Assembly: GCA_009668225.1 (NCBI GenBank) | Contig: WJYK01000005.1 | Span: forward strand, 1-64,000 | Length of the DNA: 64,000 bases | Source of the DNA: Enterobacteriaceae bacterium RIT693 | Lineage (GTDB): Bacteria > Pseudomonadota > Gammaproteobacteria > Enterobacterales > Enterobacteriaceae | Direction: 5' to 3' | Shown: positions 36,257 to 47,076 of the stretch, piece after piece | Layout: each line of letters begins with the position of its first letter | Position numbering within the stretch: the first letter of the stretch is position 1 | Position numbers and translations under genes: made by a program | Notes under the pieces: generated by a model | What the model was told of the DNA's origin: nothing | Seen by the model: only the letters and a program-made list of their open reading frames with translations | The model's database searches: none

Positions 36257-36283
36257 AAAAAAAGCGAGCCCTCAGGCTCGCTT
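36257..36283 (-). terminator. sodA terminator
   Basis: On the minus strand, AAGCGAGCC, loop TGAG, GGCTCGCTT, then a T-run of seven, 21 bases after the sodA stop. Confidence 0.92.
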
Positions 36284-36304
36284 CTCTACGGTTGTATTGC
36301 AACC

Positions 36305-36925
36305 TTATTTTTTAGCGGCGAAACGGGCAGCTGCTTCGTCCCAGTTAACCACGTTCCAGAACTCTTTCGCGTAGTCCGGGCGACGGTTCTGGAATTTCAG
36401 GTAGTAAGCGTGTTCCCAAACGTCCAGGCCCACAATTGGGAAGCCGGAAGCGCCGGAGATAGCTTCGCCCATCAGCGGGCTGTCCTGGTTTGCAGTAGAA
36501 ACCACAGCCAGTTTGTCGCCTTTCAGCACCAGCCACGCCCAGCCGGAGCCGAAGCGGGTAGCTGCAGCTTTTTCGAACTCAGCTTTGAACGCGTCAACGC
36601 TGCCGAAATCGCGCTCGATAGCGGCTTTCAGGTCACCTTTCAGCTCGGTGCCTTTTTTCAGGCCTTTCCAGAAGAAGCTGTGGTTAGCGTGGCCGCCGGC
36701 GTTGTTACGCAGCACGGTTTTCTTATCAGCAGGCAGCTGATCCAGTTTGGTAATCAGCTCTTCAGCAGACAGGCTGGCAAACTCAGGCAGGGATTCCAGC
36801 GCGGCGTTCGCGTTGTTAACGTAGGCCTGGTGGTGTTTGCTGTGGTGGATTTCCATGGTTTCTTTGTCGAAATGCGGTTCCAGCGCGTCGTAAGCGTAAG
36901 GCAGGGATGGCAGTGTATAGCTCAT
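36305..36925 (-). CDS. sodA: Manganese superoxide dismutase
   Basis: Converts superoxide to peroxide and oxygen in the cytoplasm. The 206-residue protein matches E. coli SodA closely. Metal ligands are His in [12 protein letters not shown] (about residue 27), His in NHSFFWKGL (about 82), and Asp and His in [20 protein letters not shown] (about 168 and 172). I chose the second of two nearby ATGs ([10 protein letters not shown]) because GGAG is 9 bases away from it and only 3 from the first. Confidence 0.98.
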   Translation of the reverse strand: MSYTLPSLPYAYDALEPHFDKETMEIHHSKHHQAYVNNANAALESLPEFASLSAEELITKLDQLPADKKTVLRNNAGGHANHSFFWKGLKKGTELKGDLKAAIERDFGSVDAFKAEFEKAAATRFGSGWAWLVLKGDKLAVVSTANQDSPLMGEAISGASGFPIVGLDVWEHAYYLKFQNRRPDYAKEFWNVVNWDEAAARFAAKK

Positions 36926-36988
36926 ATTCATCGTCTCCATTAACGTAGAGCGGCTGTCGTGCTGTTAACGCCGCGTAATCAGTCGGTT

Positions 36989-37025
36989 CATTATAGTTAA
37001 TTAAATGATATTGAAAATGTTTATC
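36989..37025 (-). promoter_or_regulatory. sodA promoter with Fur-type box
   Basis: On the minus strand a TATAAT -10 (36994-36989) is preceded by an AT-rich palindrome TGATA...TATCA at 37005-37025. This resembles a Fur box and is laid out like the E. coli sodA promoter, which is repressed by Fur and ArcA and activated by SoxRS. Confidence 0.7.
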
Positions 37026-37333
37026 AATGCCGTACTTAGCGTGTGGTTATAACTTTTCTTCATGAAACCACGGGTTACGGCTATAACGCAGCGGGTAAAA
37101 AACGCCTCTTCGCAGGATAGCACCGGAGTGTTACCCGCCCGTGACGTTAAGGTTTGGCAAGGGAAAGGGGGATAACAAACTGTGATCGGCATCGGCAGCA
37201 TTTGCTGGTTTTTGCCAGCTTCACCGGGCGGGCGGCACTCCCCTAAAGGTTAACCGGTTGCTCACTCTTTAGACTCGTTGATATTGGCGGCCATGTCGGG
37301 AATTCGACGGCCGAAAGCAATGAGGGACAGAGA
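37026..37333. other. sodA-rhaT intergenic region
   Basis: No gene is supported. A TGTGA followed by ATCGGCATCGGC near 37180 resembles a CRP half-site and could serve rhaT. The ATTTGCTGGTTTTTGCCAGC hairpin-like stretch at about 37200-37220 may be regulatory. The rest shows nothing I can interpret. Confidence 0.4.
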
Positions 37334-38368
37334 ATGAGTAACGCAATTACGATGGGGATCCTGTGGCATCTGATTGGTGCTGCCAGCGCAGCCTGTTTTT
37401 ATGCCCCGTTTAAAAAAGTGCGGCACTGGTCGTGGGAAACCATGTGGTCGGTGGGCGGGATTGTTTCCTGGATCCTTCTGCCGTGGGCGGTAAGCGCCTT
37501 GCTGCTGCCAAATTTTTGGGGCTATTACGGGTCGTTTAGCGCGTCCACGCTGCTGCCGGTATTTTTGTTTGGCGCTATGTGGGGCATCGGTAACATCAAC
37601 TATGGCCTGACCATGCGCTACCTGGGGATGTCGATGGGTATCGGTATCGCGATAGGTATCACGCTGATTGTCGGGACATTGTTGACCCCGGTAATCAATG
37701 GTAAGTTCGCCATGCTGACGGGCACACCCGGTGGACGCATGACGCTGCTGGGCGTGCTGGTGGCGGTTATCGGTGTGGCTATCGTCACCCGCGCCGGGCA
37801 GCTTAAAGAGCGCCAGATGGGCATTAAAGCCGAAGAATTTAACCTGAAAAAGGGGCTGGTGCTGGCGGTGATGTGCGGTATTTTCTCCGCCGGTATGTCT
37901 TTCGCGATGGACGCCGCCAAACCCATGCATCAGGCGGCGGCGAGCCTGGGCGTAGACCCCCTCTATATCGCCCTGCCAAGCTATGTCGTTATCATGGGCG
38001 GCGGGGCCATCGTCAATCTGGGCTTCTGCTTTATTCGGCTGTTAAGAGTGAAAACCTTGTCGGTAAAAGCCGATTTCTCGCTATCAAAATCGCTGATTAT
38101 CGCCAACCTGTTGTTATCCGCTCTTGGTGGCCTGATGTGGTACCTGCAGTTCTTCTTCTACGCCTGGGGGCACGCCAGAATTCCGGCGCAGTATGATTAC
38201 ATGAGCTGGATGCTGCACATGAGCTTCTATGTGCTCTGTGGCGGACTCGTGGGCTTAATCATGAAAGAGTGGAAGTCCGCGGGGCGCAGGCCGGTTGGCG
38301 TGCTGGCTATTGGCTGTCTGGTGATTATTCTCGCCGCCAATATTGTGGGCATGGGAATGGCGAACTGA
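37334..38368 (+). CDS. rhaT: L-rhamnose:H+ symporter RhaT
   Basis: Imports L-rhamnose with protons. The 344-residue inner-membrane protein has about 10 hydrophobic helices and matches E. coli RhaT almost throughout, for instance [20 protein letters not shown] (about residues 80-99). It is convergent with rhaR, 8 bases apart. Expression in relatives needs RhaS with rhamnose and CRP. Confidence 0.96.
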   Translation: MSNAITMGILWHLIGAASAACFYAPFKKVRHWSWETMWSVGGIVSWILLPWAVSALLLPNFWGYYGSFSASTLLPVFLFGAMWGIGNINYGLTMRYLGMSMGIGIAIGITLIVGTLLTPVINGKFAMLTGTPGGRMTLLGVLVAVIGVAIVTRAGQLKERQMGIKAEEFNLKKGLVLAVMCGIFSAGMSFAMDAAKPMHQAAASLGVDPLYIALPSYVVIMGGGAIVNLGFCFIRLLRVKTLSVKADFSLSKSLIIANLLLSALGGLMWYLQFFFYAWGHARIPAQYDYMSWMLHMSFYVLCGGLVGLIMKEWKSAGRRPVGVLAIGCLVIILAANIVGMGMAN

Positions 38369-38376
38369 CGGGCCTC

Positions 38377-39219
38377 TTATTGAAAGCGCTGGCGCCATAG
38401 CCGTGGCGTCACACCCGTCTCTTTGGTAAAAACCACCGAGAAATAGTTGCTGTCCTCGAAGCCGCACCGCGTGGCAATTTCGCTGATAAGTAGCTCGCTG
38501 TGGCGCAGCAGATACTGGGCCTGGCAAATGCGTAGCTGGCGCAGATACTGACTTAACGTCATGCCGGTTTGCTGGCGAAACAGCTGGCGCATTTGCCGCT
38601 CTGTAACCTGATGAGCGCGGCAAAAATGAGCGAAATCGAACGGCTCATCGAGGCTGCTTCCCAGTGCAGCCATCAGCAAATCCAGCGTTTCACCTTCACA
38701 CAGGTTTGCGGTATCTACCGCGCGGTAGCGGTGGCGGCGAAGCGTAATCAGCAGCTGTAAAAACAGGCTTTCAGACAGGCAGCGTGACAGAGGATCCGCT
38801 TTTGGGCTCTCGTGTTCGAGCTGTCCGATAATCTGGCGCACCTGAGCCATACCTTGACTGCTCAGTCGCCAGCGTGGATCGCTGCCGTTGGCCATGGGAG
38901 GGTTGTGCAGCAGATCGGCCCAGTCAACGTTTAGCGCCAGCCTTTCCGGGCAATAAATAATGTTATGCAAGACCAGATCGTGAACCGACTCGTAGCCATG
39001 CCGGTCTTCCGCCCGAATATAGAACAAATCGCCGCAGGTGATGCGCCAGGGCCTGCCGTTAAGCATATGCAGCCCGTTGCCGCGCCATACCACCACCAGC
39101 TCACAAAAGTCATGAGTATGTTCGGCAAAGACGTTTTGTGGATAGCGGTCGGCCACCGCTACCGGCTGCGTATCGGAAACAAAAAAATCCTCTTTTTTTA
39201 GCATTAGCTGGTCTGGCAC
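38377..39219 (-). CDS. rhaR: Rhamnose regulator RhaR (AraC family)
   Basis: Activator of rhaSR expression in the presence of L-rhamnose. The 280-residue protein has an N-terminal cupin sensor domain ([19 protein letters not shown], about residues 31-49) and a C-terminal AraC-type double helix-turn-helix ending [20 protein letters not shown]. It follows rhaS on the minus strand after a 73-base gap. Confidence 0.95.
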   Translation of the reverse strand: MPDQLMLKKEDFFVSDTQPVAVADRYPQNVFAEHTHDFCELVVVWRGNGLHMLNGRPWRITCGDLFYIRAEDRHGYESVHDLVLHNIIYCPERLALNVDWADLLHNPPMANGSDPRWRLSSQGMAQVRQIIGQLEHESPKADPLSRCLSESLFLQLLITLRRHRYRAVDTANLCEGETLDLLMAALGSSLDEPFDFAHFCRAHQVTERQMRQLFRQQTGMTLSQYLRQLRICQAQYLLRHSELLISEIATRCGFEDSNYFSVVFTKETGVTPRLWRQRFQ

Positions 39220-39292
39220 AGGCGTAGCTCCGTGACTGAATAACCTGAAATTATTAATTTTTTTGGTCTAAAAAACGGTGATGGTTCCCGCG

Positions 39293-40129
39293 TTACGCAA
39301 GCTTGATATCCAGCCCCTGGCGTACCGCCCGTGGGGAGCAGGAAAACTCTCGTTTAAACAGCGTGGAGAAATGGTTGCTGTCGCCAAAGCCGCACTGGAA
39401 GGCGATATTCGTCACGCTCTCTTCGCTGTGTCGCAGTAAATAACGTGCCTTAATCAAGCGCAGGCGGTTGAGATAGCGCTGCGGTGTGAGCCCGGTTTTC
39501 TGCTTGAGCAGGCGGTGCAGAGTTCTCAGAGAAAGCGTAAAAGTCTCTGCCAGCTGCTCCCAGCAGACATCCTCGGAATAGTGATCGTCAAGCCAGAGGA
39601 TAAGCTGATTTAAGCGTCCGTCCGCTCCCCACCTGTTTTCTGCCTGATCTGCCTGGCGCAGCAGCACCAGCAGCTGCATAAAGACAAGCTCCCGGTTGGC
39701 AACGGCGTAAGCGTTGTTTTCGGCACCCAGGCTCTCCAGTCGATCAATAAATCCTTTAACCTGGCGAAGTACGCCCTGGTTAACGCGCCAGTGGGCAGGA
39801 TAATTGCCATCCTGCTCCTGCGGCAGTAGCTTTTCGAGTCCGGAAAGAAAACAGAAAGCTTCGGGTTCCCTATAGAGGATGTTTGTCAGGCAAAGGTTTT
39901 CGGTATGCTCAAACAGGTGACGATCGTGGTCGCGAACAAAACAGAGGGAGCCGCCGCTCAGGGTATAGGGCTGCCCGTTGAAAATATGGGAGCCGGTGCC
40001 ATGCTCAACGATGATAATTTCATTGAAATCATGGTGATGTTCAGGGAAATCCGGCTGGGGTTGGCGAGGTTCAATCGTCACCGACAATGCGGCATTCGGA
40101 AAAAAATCCACGCTGTGTAATACCGTCAT
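39293..40129 (-). CDS. rhaS: Rhamnose regulator RhaS (AraC family)
   Basis: Activator of rhaBAD and rhaT with L-rhamnose. The 278-residue protein has a cupin domain ([19 protein letters not shown]) and the C-terminal AraC DNA-binding domain ([16 protein letters not shown]). I start at [12 protein letters not shown], which aligns with E. coli RhaS. A longer frame of 32 more codons upstream lacks homology and would run through the RhaR control region. Confidence 0.95.
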   Translation of the reverse strand: MTVLHSVDFFPNAALSVTIEPRQPQPDFPEHHHDFNEIIIVEHGTGSHIFNGQPYTLSGGSLCFVRDHDRHLFEHTENLCLTNILYREPEAFCFLSGLEKLLPQEQDGNYPAHWRVNQGVLRQVKGFIDRLESLGAENNAYAVANRELVFMQLLVLLRQADQAENRWGADGRLNQLILWLDDHYSEDVCWEQLAETFTLSLRTLHRLLKQKTGLTPQRYLNRLRLIKARYLLRHSEESVTNIAFQCGFGDSNHFSTLFKREFSCSPRAVRQGLDIKLA

Positions 40130-40439
40130 TATTGCCTCCATCGTGCTAAATATGGGTCGATAGTAGAGAACAGCACCCGGCATCACCTTAAGTTTTCGAC
40201 GCAGAATCGCGCAAAAAGCGTTCATTTTTGAAGATGAGACGGGCTTTGTCGGGAAATGTGTGTGCGGTCACAGGCCTGAATACTGGCCGTTTTGAGACAG
40301 GTAAATTAAAAATGTGAACTGCCTCTCGTTCACCTTTGCCTCTTTGCCAGGCGGGGCTGGACGCTGTCAGTGGGGCGAAGGTGGGGGCAGGCCGGTATTT
40401 TTAGACTGATGGGTAATGACTCCAATAAGGATTCCCATC
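40130..40439. promoter_or_regulatory. rhaS / rhaBAD divergent control region
   Basis: The left part, with ACCTTAAGTTTTCGACGC at about 40186 and AAAAAGCG..CATTTTTGAAGAT, aligns with the E. coli RhaR site. A good CRP site (TGTGT-N6-TCACA) lies at 40257-40272, and another CRP-like site (TGTGAACTGCC) starts at 40313. Between about 40330 and 40385 is the RhaS-binding stretch ending CTGTCAGTGGGGCGAAGG, like E. coli CTGTCAGTAACGAGAAGG. A -10 TAGACT at 40402-40407 leads to the rhaB start. Confidence 0.8.
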
Positions 40440-41912
40440 ATGACCTTTCGCCACAGCGTTGCCGTTGACCTCGGTGCTTCCAGCGGCCGCGTGATGCTGG
40501 CCTGCTTCGATAAAGCTTCCCGGCAACTCTCCCTGCGTGAAATTCACCGCTTCGCCAACAGCCTGACTCGTGTTGAAGACCATGACTGCTGGGATCTCGA
40601 TGCTCTTGAAGGCGAAATACGCTTTGGGCTTCAAAAAGCCTGCGACGAAGGCGTGCGTATCGACAGTATTGGCATCGACACCTGGGGCGTGGACTTTGTA
40701 CTGATGGACGAAAACGGCAGCCGGGTTGGCCTGCCTGTGTCCTATCGCGATAGCCGAACGGACGGCGTGATGGCGCGAGCCGTCAGCGAGCTTGGGCGCG
40801 AAGAGATTTACCGCCGCAGCGGCATCCAGTTCTTACCCTTCAATACGCTGTATCAGCTTCGTGCTCTGGTTGAGCAACGCCCTGAGTGGGCTAAGCGTAC
40901 GGCGCATGCTTTGCTTATCCCTGACTACTTCTGCTTTCGGCTTACCGGCGTGCTGAACTGGGAATACACCAATGCCACCACAACCCAGATGATAAACATC
41001 CACTCCGACGGCTGGGATAAGCATCTCCTGGCGTGGGCGGGTGTTCCCGAGCGCTGGTTCGGTACGCCAACGCACCCCGGCGTGGCGGTCGGGAAATGGG
41101 TATGCCGCGAAGGCAATAAGATCCCGGTGGTCAGCGTCGCCACGCACGATACGGCAAGCGCGGTCATCGCAGCCCCTTTGGCTGGGGAAAATGCGGCTTA
41201 TCTCTCCTCCGGCACCTGGTCGTTAATGGGGTTTGAAAGTAAAGCACCCTGCGTCAGCGAGGCGGCGCTGGCCGCCAACATCACTAATGAAGGCGGGGCG
41301 GAAGGCCGCTACCGGATCCTGAAAAACATCATGGGGCTGTGGCTGCTTCAGCGTGTCGCGCGGGAAATGTCGGTCAAAGATCTCCCCGGACTTATTTGCC
41401 GGGCGCAGCAGCTCCCCGCATGCCGTTTTATCTTCAACCCAAACGACGAGCGTTTTATTAACCCCGAAAGCATGCGCCTTGAGATTCAGGCGGCCTGCCG
41501 CGAGGCGAATCAGCCTGTACCGGAGAGCGACGCGGAACTGGCTCGCTGCATTTTCGACAGCCTGGCGCTGCTCTATGCCGGGGTGCTTCGCGAGCTGGAG
41601 GCGCTGCGAACGCAGCCTTTTGACAGCCTGCATATCGTCGGCGGCGGCAGCCAGAACCACTTCCTCAACCAGCTTTGTGCGGATGCCTGCGGGATCCCCG
41701 TTGTTGCCGGGCCAGTAGAAGCTTCCACGCTGGGCAATATTGGCTGCCAGCTGATGGCGCTGGACGTTATCCCGGACGTCGATGCCTTCCGCAGCCTGGT
41801 GCGCCTGAACAGCAAACTCATTTCCTTCATGCCGGATCCCGATAGCGAAATTAGCCGCTATATCGTGCAGTTACGGCAAAACATTCAGACACGTAAGGAG
41901 TTTTACGCATGA
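40440..41912 (+). CDS. rhaB: Rhamnulokinase
   Basis: Phosphorylates L-rhamnulose at carbon 1 with ATP. The 490-residue protein belongs to the FGGY kinases, with [14 protein letters not shown] at the N-terminus and the [14 protein letters not shown]-site motif near residue 260. I start at [12 protein letters not shown], which aligns with the family and has an AAGGA site upstream. rhaA starts within its last codons (ATGA). Confidence 0.97.
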   Translation: MTFRHSVAVDLGASSGRVMLACFDKASRQLSLREIHRFANSLTRVEDHDCWDLDALEGEIRFGLQKACDEGVRIDSIGIDTWGVDFVLMDENGSRVGLPVSYRDSRTDGVMARAVSELGREEIYRRSGIQFLPFNTLYQLRALVEQRPEWAKRTAHALLIPDYFCFRLTGVLNWEYTNATTTQMINIHSDGWDKHLLAWAGVPERWFGTPTHPGVAVGKWVCREGNKIPVVSVATHDTASAVIAAPLAGENAAYLSSGTWSLMGFESKAPCVSEAALAANITNEGGAEGRYRILKNIMGLWLLQRVAREMSVKDLPGLICRAQQLPACRFIFNPNDERFINPESMRLEIQAACREANQPVPESDAELARCIFDSLALLYAGVLRELEALRTQPFDSLHIVGGGSQNHFLNQLCADACGIPVVAGPVEASTLGNIGCQLMALDVIPDVDAFRSLVRLNSKLISFMPDPDSEISRYIVQLRQNIQTRKEFYA

Positions 41913-43165
41913 CGACTCAAATCGAAAAGGCCTGGGAACTGGCGAAACAGCGTTTTGCCGCGGTAGGGGTTGATGCGGAGGAAGCTTTACGTCAGCTCGA
42001 CCGCCTGCCCGTCTCGATGCACTGCTGGCAGGGCGACGACGTAGCCGGGTTTGAAAACCCGGAAGGAGAACTTAGCGGCGGTATCCAGGCCACGGGTAAT
42101 TATCCGGGAAAAGCGCGTAATCCGGTCGAGCTGCGTGCTGACCTGGACCGTGCTCTGAGCCTGATTCCTGGGCCAAAAAGACTGAATCTGCACGCGATTT
42201 ATCTCGAGTCTGACGGACCTGTTTCGCGTGACCGCATCAAGCCGGAGCATTTCAAAAACTGGGTTGAATGGGCTAAGCGCCACCAGATGGGGCTGGATTT
42301 TAATCCTTCCTGTTTCTCTCATCCTCTAAGCGCGGACGGCTTTACGCTTTCGCACGCCAACGACGACATCCGCCAATTCTGGATCGATCATGTGAAAGCC
42401 TGCCGCAAAATATCGGCTTATTTCGGCGAACAGCTGGGAACGCCTTCGGTCATGAATATCTGGATCCCGGACGGAATGAAGGATGTCACCGTCGATCGCC
42501 TTGGCCCGCGTCAGCGTCTGGCGGCGGCGTTGGATGAGGCCATTGCCGAAAAGTTAAACCCGGCACACCACATTGATGCGGTGGAAAGCAAACTGTTCGG
42601 CATCGGCGCGGAAAGCTACACCGTCGGCTCCAATGAGTTTTACTTCGGCTACGCCACCAGCCGCCAGACCGCGCTGTGTCTCGATGCTGGTCACTTCCAT
42701 CCAACCGAAGTGATATCCGACAAAATCTCCAGCGCCATGCTGTATGTCCCGCGCTTGCTGCTGCACGTCAGCCGCCCGGTGCGCTGGGACAGCGACCACG
42801 TTGTGCTGCTGGATGACGAAACCCAGGCTATCGCCAGCGAAATTATCCGCCATGACCTGTTCGACCGCGTCCATATCGGTCTCGATTTCTTTGATGCCTC
42901 AATTAACCGCGTCGCGGCCTGGGTCATCGGCACGCGCAACATGAAGAAAGCCCTGCTGCGGGCGCTGCTCGAGCCAACCGCACAGCTTCGCCGGTTGGAG
43001 CTTGAAGGGGACTATACCGCTCGCCTGGCGCTGCTCGAAGAGCAGAAATGTCTGCCGTGGCAGGCCGTCTGGGAGATGTACTGCCTGCGCCACGACACGC
43101 CGGCCGATGCCGGCTGGCTGACCGCCGTTCGCCAGTATGAACAGCACGTTTTAACCCGGCGCTAA
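41909..43165 (+). CDS. rhaA: L-rhamnose isomerase
   Basis: Converts L-rhamnose to L-rhamnulose, 418 residues. Metal and substrate ligands are spread along a TIM barrel, with visible segments such as [20 protein letters not shown] and [19 protein letters not shown]. It overlaps rhaB by four bases. A palindromic repeat lies between it and rhaD. Confidence 0.97.
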   Translation: MTTQIEKAWELAKQRFAAVGVDAEEALRQLDRLPVSMHCWQGDDVAGFENPEGELSGGIQATGNYPGKARNPVELRADLDRALSLIPGPKRLNLHAIYLESDGPVSRDRIKPEHFKNWVEWAKRHQMGLDFNPSCFSHPLSADGFTLSHANDDIRQFWIDHVKACRKISAYFGEQLGTPSVMNIWIPDGMKDVTVDRLGPRQRLAAALDEAIAEKLNPAHHIDAVESKLFGIGAESYTVGSNEFYFGYATSRQTALCLDAGHFHPTEVISDKISSAMLYVPRLLLHVSRPVRWDSDHVVLLDDETQAIASEIIRHDLFDRVHIGLDFFDASINRVAAWVIGTRNMKKALLRALLEPTAQLRRLELEGDYTARLALLEEQKCLPWQAVWEMYCLRHDTPADAGWLTAVRQYEQHVLTRR

Positions 43166-43182
43166 AAGGCTGGTGGATTCCA

Positions 43183-43214
43183 CCCCCTCGCCCCTTTGGG
43201 GAGAGGGTTAGGGG
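43183..43214. repeat. C-rich palindromic repeat, copy 4
   Basis: CCCCCTCGCCCC, loop TTT, GGGGAGAGGG then TTAGGGG, located inside the rha operon between rhaA and rhaD. It will form a hairpin in the mRNA. Confidence 0.78.
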
Positions 43215-43247
43215 CCATTCCCACCGCAATCTAAGGAACACAAAACA

Positions 43248-44072
43248 ATGCAGAACATCCTCAACTCATGGTTTATTCAGGGCATGGCGAAGGCCACCGG
43301 TGATATGTGGCTGAAAGGCTGGGACGAGCGCAACGGCGGCAATATCAGCCTGAGGCTGGATGCCGAAGACGTTGAGCCTTATCGCAGCGAATTGAGCCAA
43401 ACGCCGCGCTTCGTAGCGTTAAGTCAGCCTGCAGAAGCGCTGGCGGGAGGCTGGTTTTTGGTGACCGGCTCCGGCAAGTTTTTCCGCAACGTCCAGCTTG
43501 ATCCGGCGGATAACCTGGCGCTGCTGCAGATAAGCGACGATGGTATGGCCTACCGCATTCACTGGGGTCTGATAGACGGCGGGCTGCCAACCTCAGAACT
43601 GGCGGCGCATTTCCAGTCACACGCGGTGCGTAAGCAGGTCTCCCAGGGAAAAGATCGGGTCATCATGCATTGCCACGCCACCAACCTGATTGCGCTGAGC
43701 TACGTCCTGCCGCTGGATAACGCGACCTTCACCCGCAAGCTTTGGGAAGGCAGTACCGAGTGCCTGGTAGTGTTCCCGGACGGTATCGGCATCGTGCCGT
43801 GGAAGGTGCCAGGCACTGACGACATTGGCAGCGCCACCGCAGAGCAAATGCGCTCTCACAGCCTCGTGCTGTGGCCGCATCACGGCATCTTTGGCACCGG
43901 GCCGACGCTCGACGACGCCTTTGGGCTAATAGACACCGCCGAGAAATCGTCGGAGATCCTGGTGAAAGTCTATGCAATGGGTGGCATGAAGCAGACTATC
44001 ACCCGCGTGGAACTGGTTGCGCTTGGCGAGCGTTTCGGCGTTTCCCCTCTTGCAGAAGCACTTAAGGATTGA
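43248..44072 (+). CDS. rhaD: Rhamnulose-1-phosphate aldolase
   Basis: Splits L-rhamnulose 1-phosphate into dihydroxyacetone phosphate and L-lactaldehyde. The 274-residue class II aldolase has zinc-binding histidines in [13 protein letters not shown] (about residues 137-149) and in [13 protein letters not shown], with the catalytic glutamate after GGNISLR. It is followed by a dehydrogenase gene 10 bases on, which fits with removal of its lactaldehyde product. Confidence 0.97.
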   Translation: MQNILNSWFIQGMAKATGDMWLKGWDERNGGNISLRLDAEDVEPYRSELSQTPRFVALSQPAEALAGGWFLVTGSGKFFRNVQLDPADNLALLQISDDGMAYRIHWGLIDGGLPTSELAAHFQSHAVRKQVSQGKDRVIMHCHATNLIALSYVLPLDNATFTRKLWEGSTECLVVFPDGIGIVPWKVPGTDDIGSATAEQMRSHSLVLWPHHGIFGTGPTLDDAFGLIDTAEKSSEILVKVYAMGGMKQTITRVELVALGERFGVSPLAEALKD

Positions 44073-44082
44073 GGAGCTAAAG

Positions 44083-45231
44083 ATGAGTTTTATGCTGGCA
44101 CTACCCAAAATCAGCCTGCATGGGGCGGGCGCAATTGGCGATATGGTCGGGCTGATTGCCGGGAAAAACTGGGGCAAAGCGCTGGTCGTGACCGACGGAC
44201 AGCTGGTGAAAATGGGGCTGCTGGACAGCCTGCTTACGGCGCTTGACGCGCATAGCCAGCCTTACGAACTGTTTGACGAGGTCTTCCCAAACCCAACCGA
44301 GGCGCTGGTGCAAAAAGGGATAGAAACGTTTCGCCAGGCCGACTGTCACTATCTTATCGCTTTCGGCGGCGGCAGCCCGATTGATACGGCCAAAGCGGTG
44401 AAAATACTGACCGCCAATCCGGGGCGCTCGGTGCATTACGCCGGGGTGGGGAAAGTGAAAAATGCCGGCGTGCCTCTCGTGGCGATTAACACCACGGCGG
44501 GCACGGCCGCAGAAATGACGTGCAATGCGGTGATAACCGACAGCGAACGGCAGGTGAAAGAAGTCATCATTGATACCAACCTTATTCCGGATATTGCCGT
44601 CGATGATGCCAGCGTGATGCTGAACATCCCGCCCTCCGTCACCGCCGCAACGGGAATGGACGCGCTAACGCACGCCGTTGAAGCCTACGTTTCCGTCGGC
44701 GCTCATCCGCTGACCGATGCTAATGCGCTCGAGGCAATCCGTCTGATAAGTACCTGGCTACCCGCAGCCGTAGACGACGGGCATAACCTCGACGCGCGTG
44801 AAATGATGGCCTACGGGCAATATCTCGCGGGTATGGCGTTTAACAGCGCAGGGCTGGGTCTGGTGCATGCGATGGCGCATCAGCCTGGGGCGACGCATAA
44901 CCTGGCGCACGGCGTTTGTAATGCGATTTTGCTGCCGGTTGTTGAAGCCTTTAACCGGCCCAATGCGGTTTCCCGCTTCGCAAGCGTAGCGCAGGCGATG
45001 GGGGTAAATACTCAAGGAATCAGCGAAGAGCAGGCAAGTTTCAAGGCCATTGAGGCGATTCGCGCGTTGTCCGCCAGGGTTGGCATCCCGTCCGGCTTTC
45101 GTAAGCTTGGCGTTGCGCCTGCCGATATTGAAGGCTGGCTAGACAAGGCGCTGGCCGATCCGTGCGCGCCGTGTAACCCAAGAACCGCCTCGCGCGAAGA
45201 GATCCGTCAGCTTTATCTGGAGGCGCTGTGA
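44083..45231 (+). CDS. Iron-containing alcohol dehydrogenase, probable lactaldehyde reductase
   Basis: A group III, iron-dependent alcohol dehydrogenase of 382 residues. The NAD-binding [13 protein letters not shown] motif (about residues 92-104), the [10 protein letters not shown] segment and the metal-binding [20 protein letters not shown] histidines are all present. Lying between rhaD and rhaM, it most likely reduces L-lactaldehyde to 1,2-propanediol, the role FucO plays in E. coli. By eye it looks closer to YiaY than to FucO. Start MSFMLALPK follows GAGGAGCTAAAG. The specific substrate is inference from context. Confidence 0.88.
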   Translation: MSFMLALPKISLHGAGAIGDMVGLIAGKNWGKALVVTDGQLVKMGLLDSLLTALDAHSQPYELFDEVFPNPTEALVQKGIETFRQADCHYLIAFGGGSPIDTAKAVKILTANPGRSVHYAGVGKVKNAGVPLVAINTTAGTAAEMTCNAVITDSERQVKEVIIDTNLIPDIAVDDASVMLNIPPSVTAATGMDALTHAVEAYVSVGAHPLTDANALEAIRLISTWLPAAVDDGHNLDAREMMAYGQYLAGMAFNSAGLGLVHAMAHQPGATHNLAHGVCNAILLPVVEAFNRPNAVSRFASVAQAMGVNTQGISEEQASFKAIEAIRALSARVGIPSGFRKLGVAPADIEGWLDKALADPCAPCNPRTASREEIRQLYLEAL

Positions 45232-45542
45232 TAAGAAAAGCTTTTGTGATGCAGGTTAACCCGGATGCTCACGAAGAGTATCAGCGCCGCCACACGCCCA
45301 TCTGGCCCGAGCTGGAAGAAGTGCTTAAGCAGCACGGAGCCCATCATTATGCGATCTATCTTGATGAACAGCGTCACCTGCTGTTTGCCACGGTGGAGAT
45401 CGAGTCCGAAGCACGCTGGAATGCGGTTGCTGACACCGATGTTTGCCAGCGCTGGTGGCAACATATGCGCGATATCATGCCGAGCAACCCGGACGGCAGC
45501 CCGGTTAGCCAGGCGCTAAAAGAAGTGTTCTGGCTTAAATAG
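45228..45542 (+). CDS. rhaM: L-rhamnose mutarotase RhaM
   Basis: Interconverts the alpha and beta anomers of L-rhamnose. The 104-residue protein has the conserved [20 protein letters not shown] segment (about residues 17-36) with the catalytic histidine, and the [10 protein letters not shown] segment. The GTG start overlaps the stop of the upstream dehydrogenase gene, so it is translated in coupling as the last gene of the operon. Confidence 0.95.
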   Translation: MIRKAFVMQVNPDAHEEYQRRHTPIWPELEEVLKQHGAHHYAIYLDEQRHLLFATVEIESEARWNAVADTDVCQRWWQHMRDIMPSNPDGSPVSQALKEVFWLK

Positions 45543-45573
45543 AGTGAGTGGGCCCGCTTCCGGGCCTTATTAT

Positions 45574-46542
45574 TTAGCGGGTGGCGGCGTCTTCCAGCGC
45601 TTTGTGGATAACCGAAGAGAGCTCCGCCACGTCGAACTTCGCGACATAGCCGTTGGCGCCGACTTTGCGTACGTGATCTTCGTTGGCACTGCCGGAAAGC
45701 GAGGAGTGAATAACCACCGGGATATGCTTGAGCGTTGGCTCGGTTTTGATATTGCGGGTGAGGGTAAAACCGTCCATCTCTGGCATTTCGATGTCGGTCA
45801 GTACCAGGCCGATTTTATCGGTGATCGGCGTGCCGGAGGCTTTGGCATCGGCGGCAATAAGTTTGATTTTTTCCCAGGCTTCCAGGCCGGTCGCGTGCAT
45901 GATAGCCGGAATGCCCATCCCCTTCAGGCCCTGCTCCAGCATCGAACGTGCGACTTTAGAATCTTCGGCAACGATAGCCACCGCGCCCGGCTTCAGGGTG
46001 TAGGTTTTCTCTTCGATCGCCGCGATATTCACATCTCTCCCGGACGGGATGATGTCATAAAGGATCTGCTCCACGTCCAATACCAGCGCCAGGTCTTTTC
46101 CGGTCAGCGGATCGTCAATATTGGCGATGCTGGTAATATTGCGGCTGCTGACCCCGGCTTCGGCGGCGTGTACCTGGCTCCAGTCGAGGCGAATAATGTT
46201 TTCCACCGACTCCACGGCAAAGGCCTGAGTGCTGCGGGCATATTCGGTGATCAGTAATAAATTTAAGCCGGTGGTTGGCGTGCAGCCGGTCACGGCGGGA
46301 AGGTCGATGACCGGGATAATCTGGTCGCGAATATTGGCCATCCCCAGCAGCGGCGACTCCATGCCTGCGGCGCGGTTAATCTTCGGCATCGGCACAATTT
46401 CACGTAGCTTAAAGACGTTGATACCGTACAGCTCGGACTTGCTGTCGTGCTGGCCCGTGCCTAAGCGGAACAGCAGAAGTTCAAACTTGTTGGATAACGC
46501 CAGGTTGGCCCTTTCATCGATATCTTTTTGAAAACTATCCAT
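45574..46542 (-). CDS. cheV: Chemotaxis coupling protein CheV
   Basis: A chemotaxis adaptor of 322 residues, with a CheW-like domain (about residues 20-170, including ELYGINVFKLREIV) fused to a response-regulator receiver domain. The phosphorylated aspartate sits in IGLVLTDIEMPEMDGF (about residues 233-248). It couples chemoreceptors to CheA. E. coli K-12 lacks it and Salmonella has one. It stands alone here, away from other che genes, with a flagellar-type promoter upstream. Confidence 0.94.
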   Translation of the reverse strand: MDSFQKDIDERANLALSNKFELLLFRLGTGQHDSKSELYGINVFKLREIVPMPKINRAAGMESPLLGMANIRDQIIPVIDLPAVTGCTPTTGLNLLLITEYARSTQAFAVESVENIIRLDWSQVHAAEAGVSSRNITSIANIDDPLTGKDLALVLDVEQILYDIIPSGRDVNIAAIEEKTYTLKPGAVAIVAEDSKVARSMLEQGLKGMGIPAIMHATGLEAWEKIKLIAADAKASGTPITDKIGLVLTDIEMPEMDGFTLTRNIKTEPTLKHIPVVIHSSLSGSANEDHVRKVGANGYVAKFDVAELSSVIHKALEDAATR

Positions 46543-46606
46543 TTTAACCTCAAGTGATAACCCGGCCTACAGAACCCAACCGTACGGAGTGAATGCTCTG
46601 TATAAG

Positions 46607-46633
46607 TTATCGGCAGCAACAGGAAAAAATGAA
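46607..46633 (-). promoter_or_regulatory. Probable sigma-28 (FliA) promoter of cheV
   Basis: On the minus strand a perfect GCCGATAA -10 element (46614-46607) is preceded, 11 bases further, by TTCATTTT, a partial match to the TAAAGTTT -35 element. The spacing is that of class 3 flagellar promoters, which fits a chemotaxis gene. Confidence 0.68.
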
Positions 46634-46653
46634 GGGAGAAGGCGAAATGATTT

Positions 46654-46683
46654 CGTTTAGAGGGAACCATTTCCCTCTAAACG
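46654..46683 (-). terminator. Hairpin after yajD
   Basis: A perfect 13-bp stem, CGTTTAGAGGGAA / TTCCCTCTAAACG, with a 4-base loop lies just downstream of the yajD stop. There is no T-run, so termination is uncertain. Confidence 0.6.
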
Positions 46684-46691
46684 GATAGCGC

Positions 46692-47039
46692 TTACTTCTT
46701 CTTGTTCAGCATCGCTTTTAAGTCGGCAAACGGATTGTAAGTCGCTTCCCCCACGTCCTTTTGCGCATCCTCACCGGCAATCACCGTCGAGCCGTACTGG
46801 TCCGCCTCGGTGTATTTCGAATGCTCATGATCGTGGCAATACAGGCATAAAAGCTCCCAATTGCTGCCATCTTCCGGATTATTGGTATGATCGTGATCCA
46901 TATGGTGAACCGTCAGCTCACGCAGATTGGAATACACAAACTCGCGCGAGCAGCGTCCACACACCCACGGAAAAAGCTTCAGCGCCTTTTCGCGATAGCC
47001 GCTCTCCAGCCGCGTATAGTTTTTGGGAATAATCGCCAT
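46692..47039 (-). CDS. yajD: HNH nuclease-family protein YajD
   Basis: A 115-residue HNH-motif protein with two zinc-binding CxxC pairs (CGRC near residue 27, CLYC near residue 66) around the TVHHMDHDH core. It closely matches E. coli YajD, whose biological role is unknown. In E. coli it lies near tsx, so its position here is different. One copy of the direct repeat bounding the neighbouring insert starts 38 bases upstream of its ATG. Confidence 0.93.
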   Translation of the reverse strand: MAIIPKNYTRLESGYREKALKLFPWVCGRCSREFVYSNLRELTVHHMDHDHTNNPEDGSNWELLCLYCHDHEHSKYTEADQYGSTVIAGEDAQKDVGEATYNPFADLKAMLNKKK

Positions 47040-47076
47040 AATTCAGGTTCCAGACAAAAAATGTAGGGTTATCCCC

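Noticed and set aside
39293-40225. Extended RhaS start 32 codons upstream
   Set aside because: The added residues do not match RhaS and run through the conserved RhaR-binding region. The ATG at 40129 aligns with E. coli RhaS.
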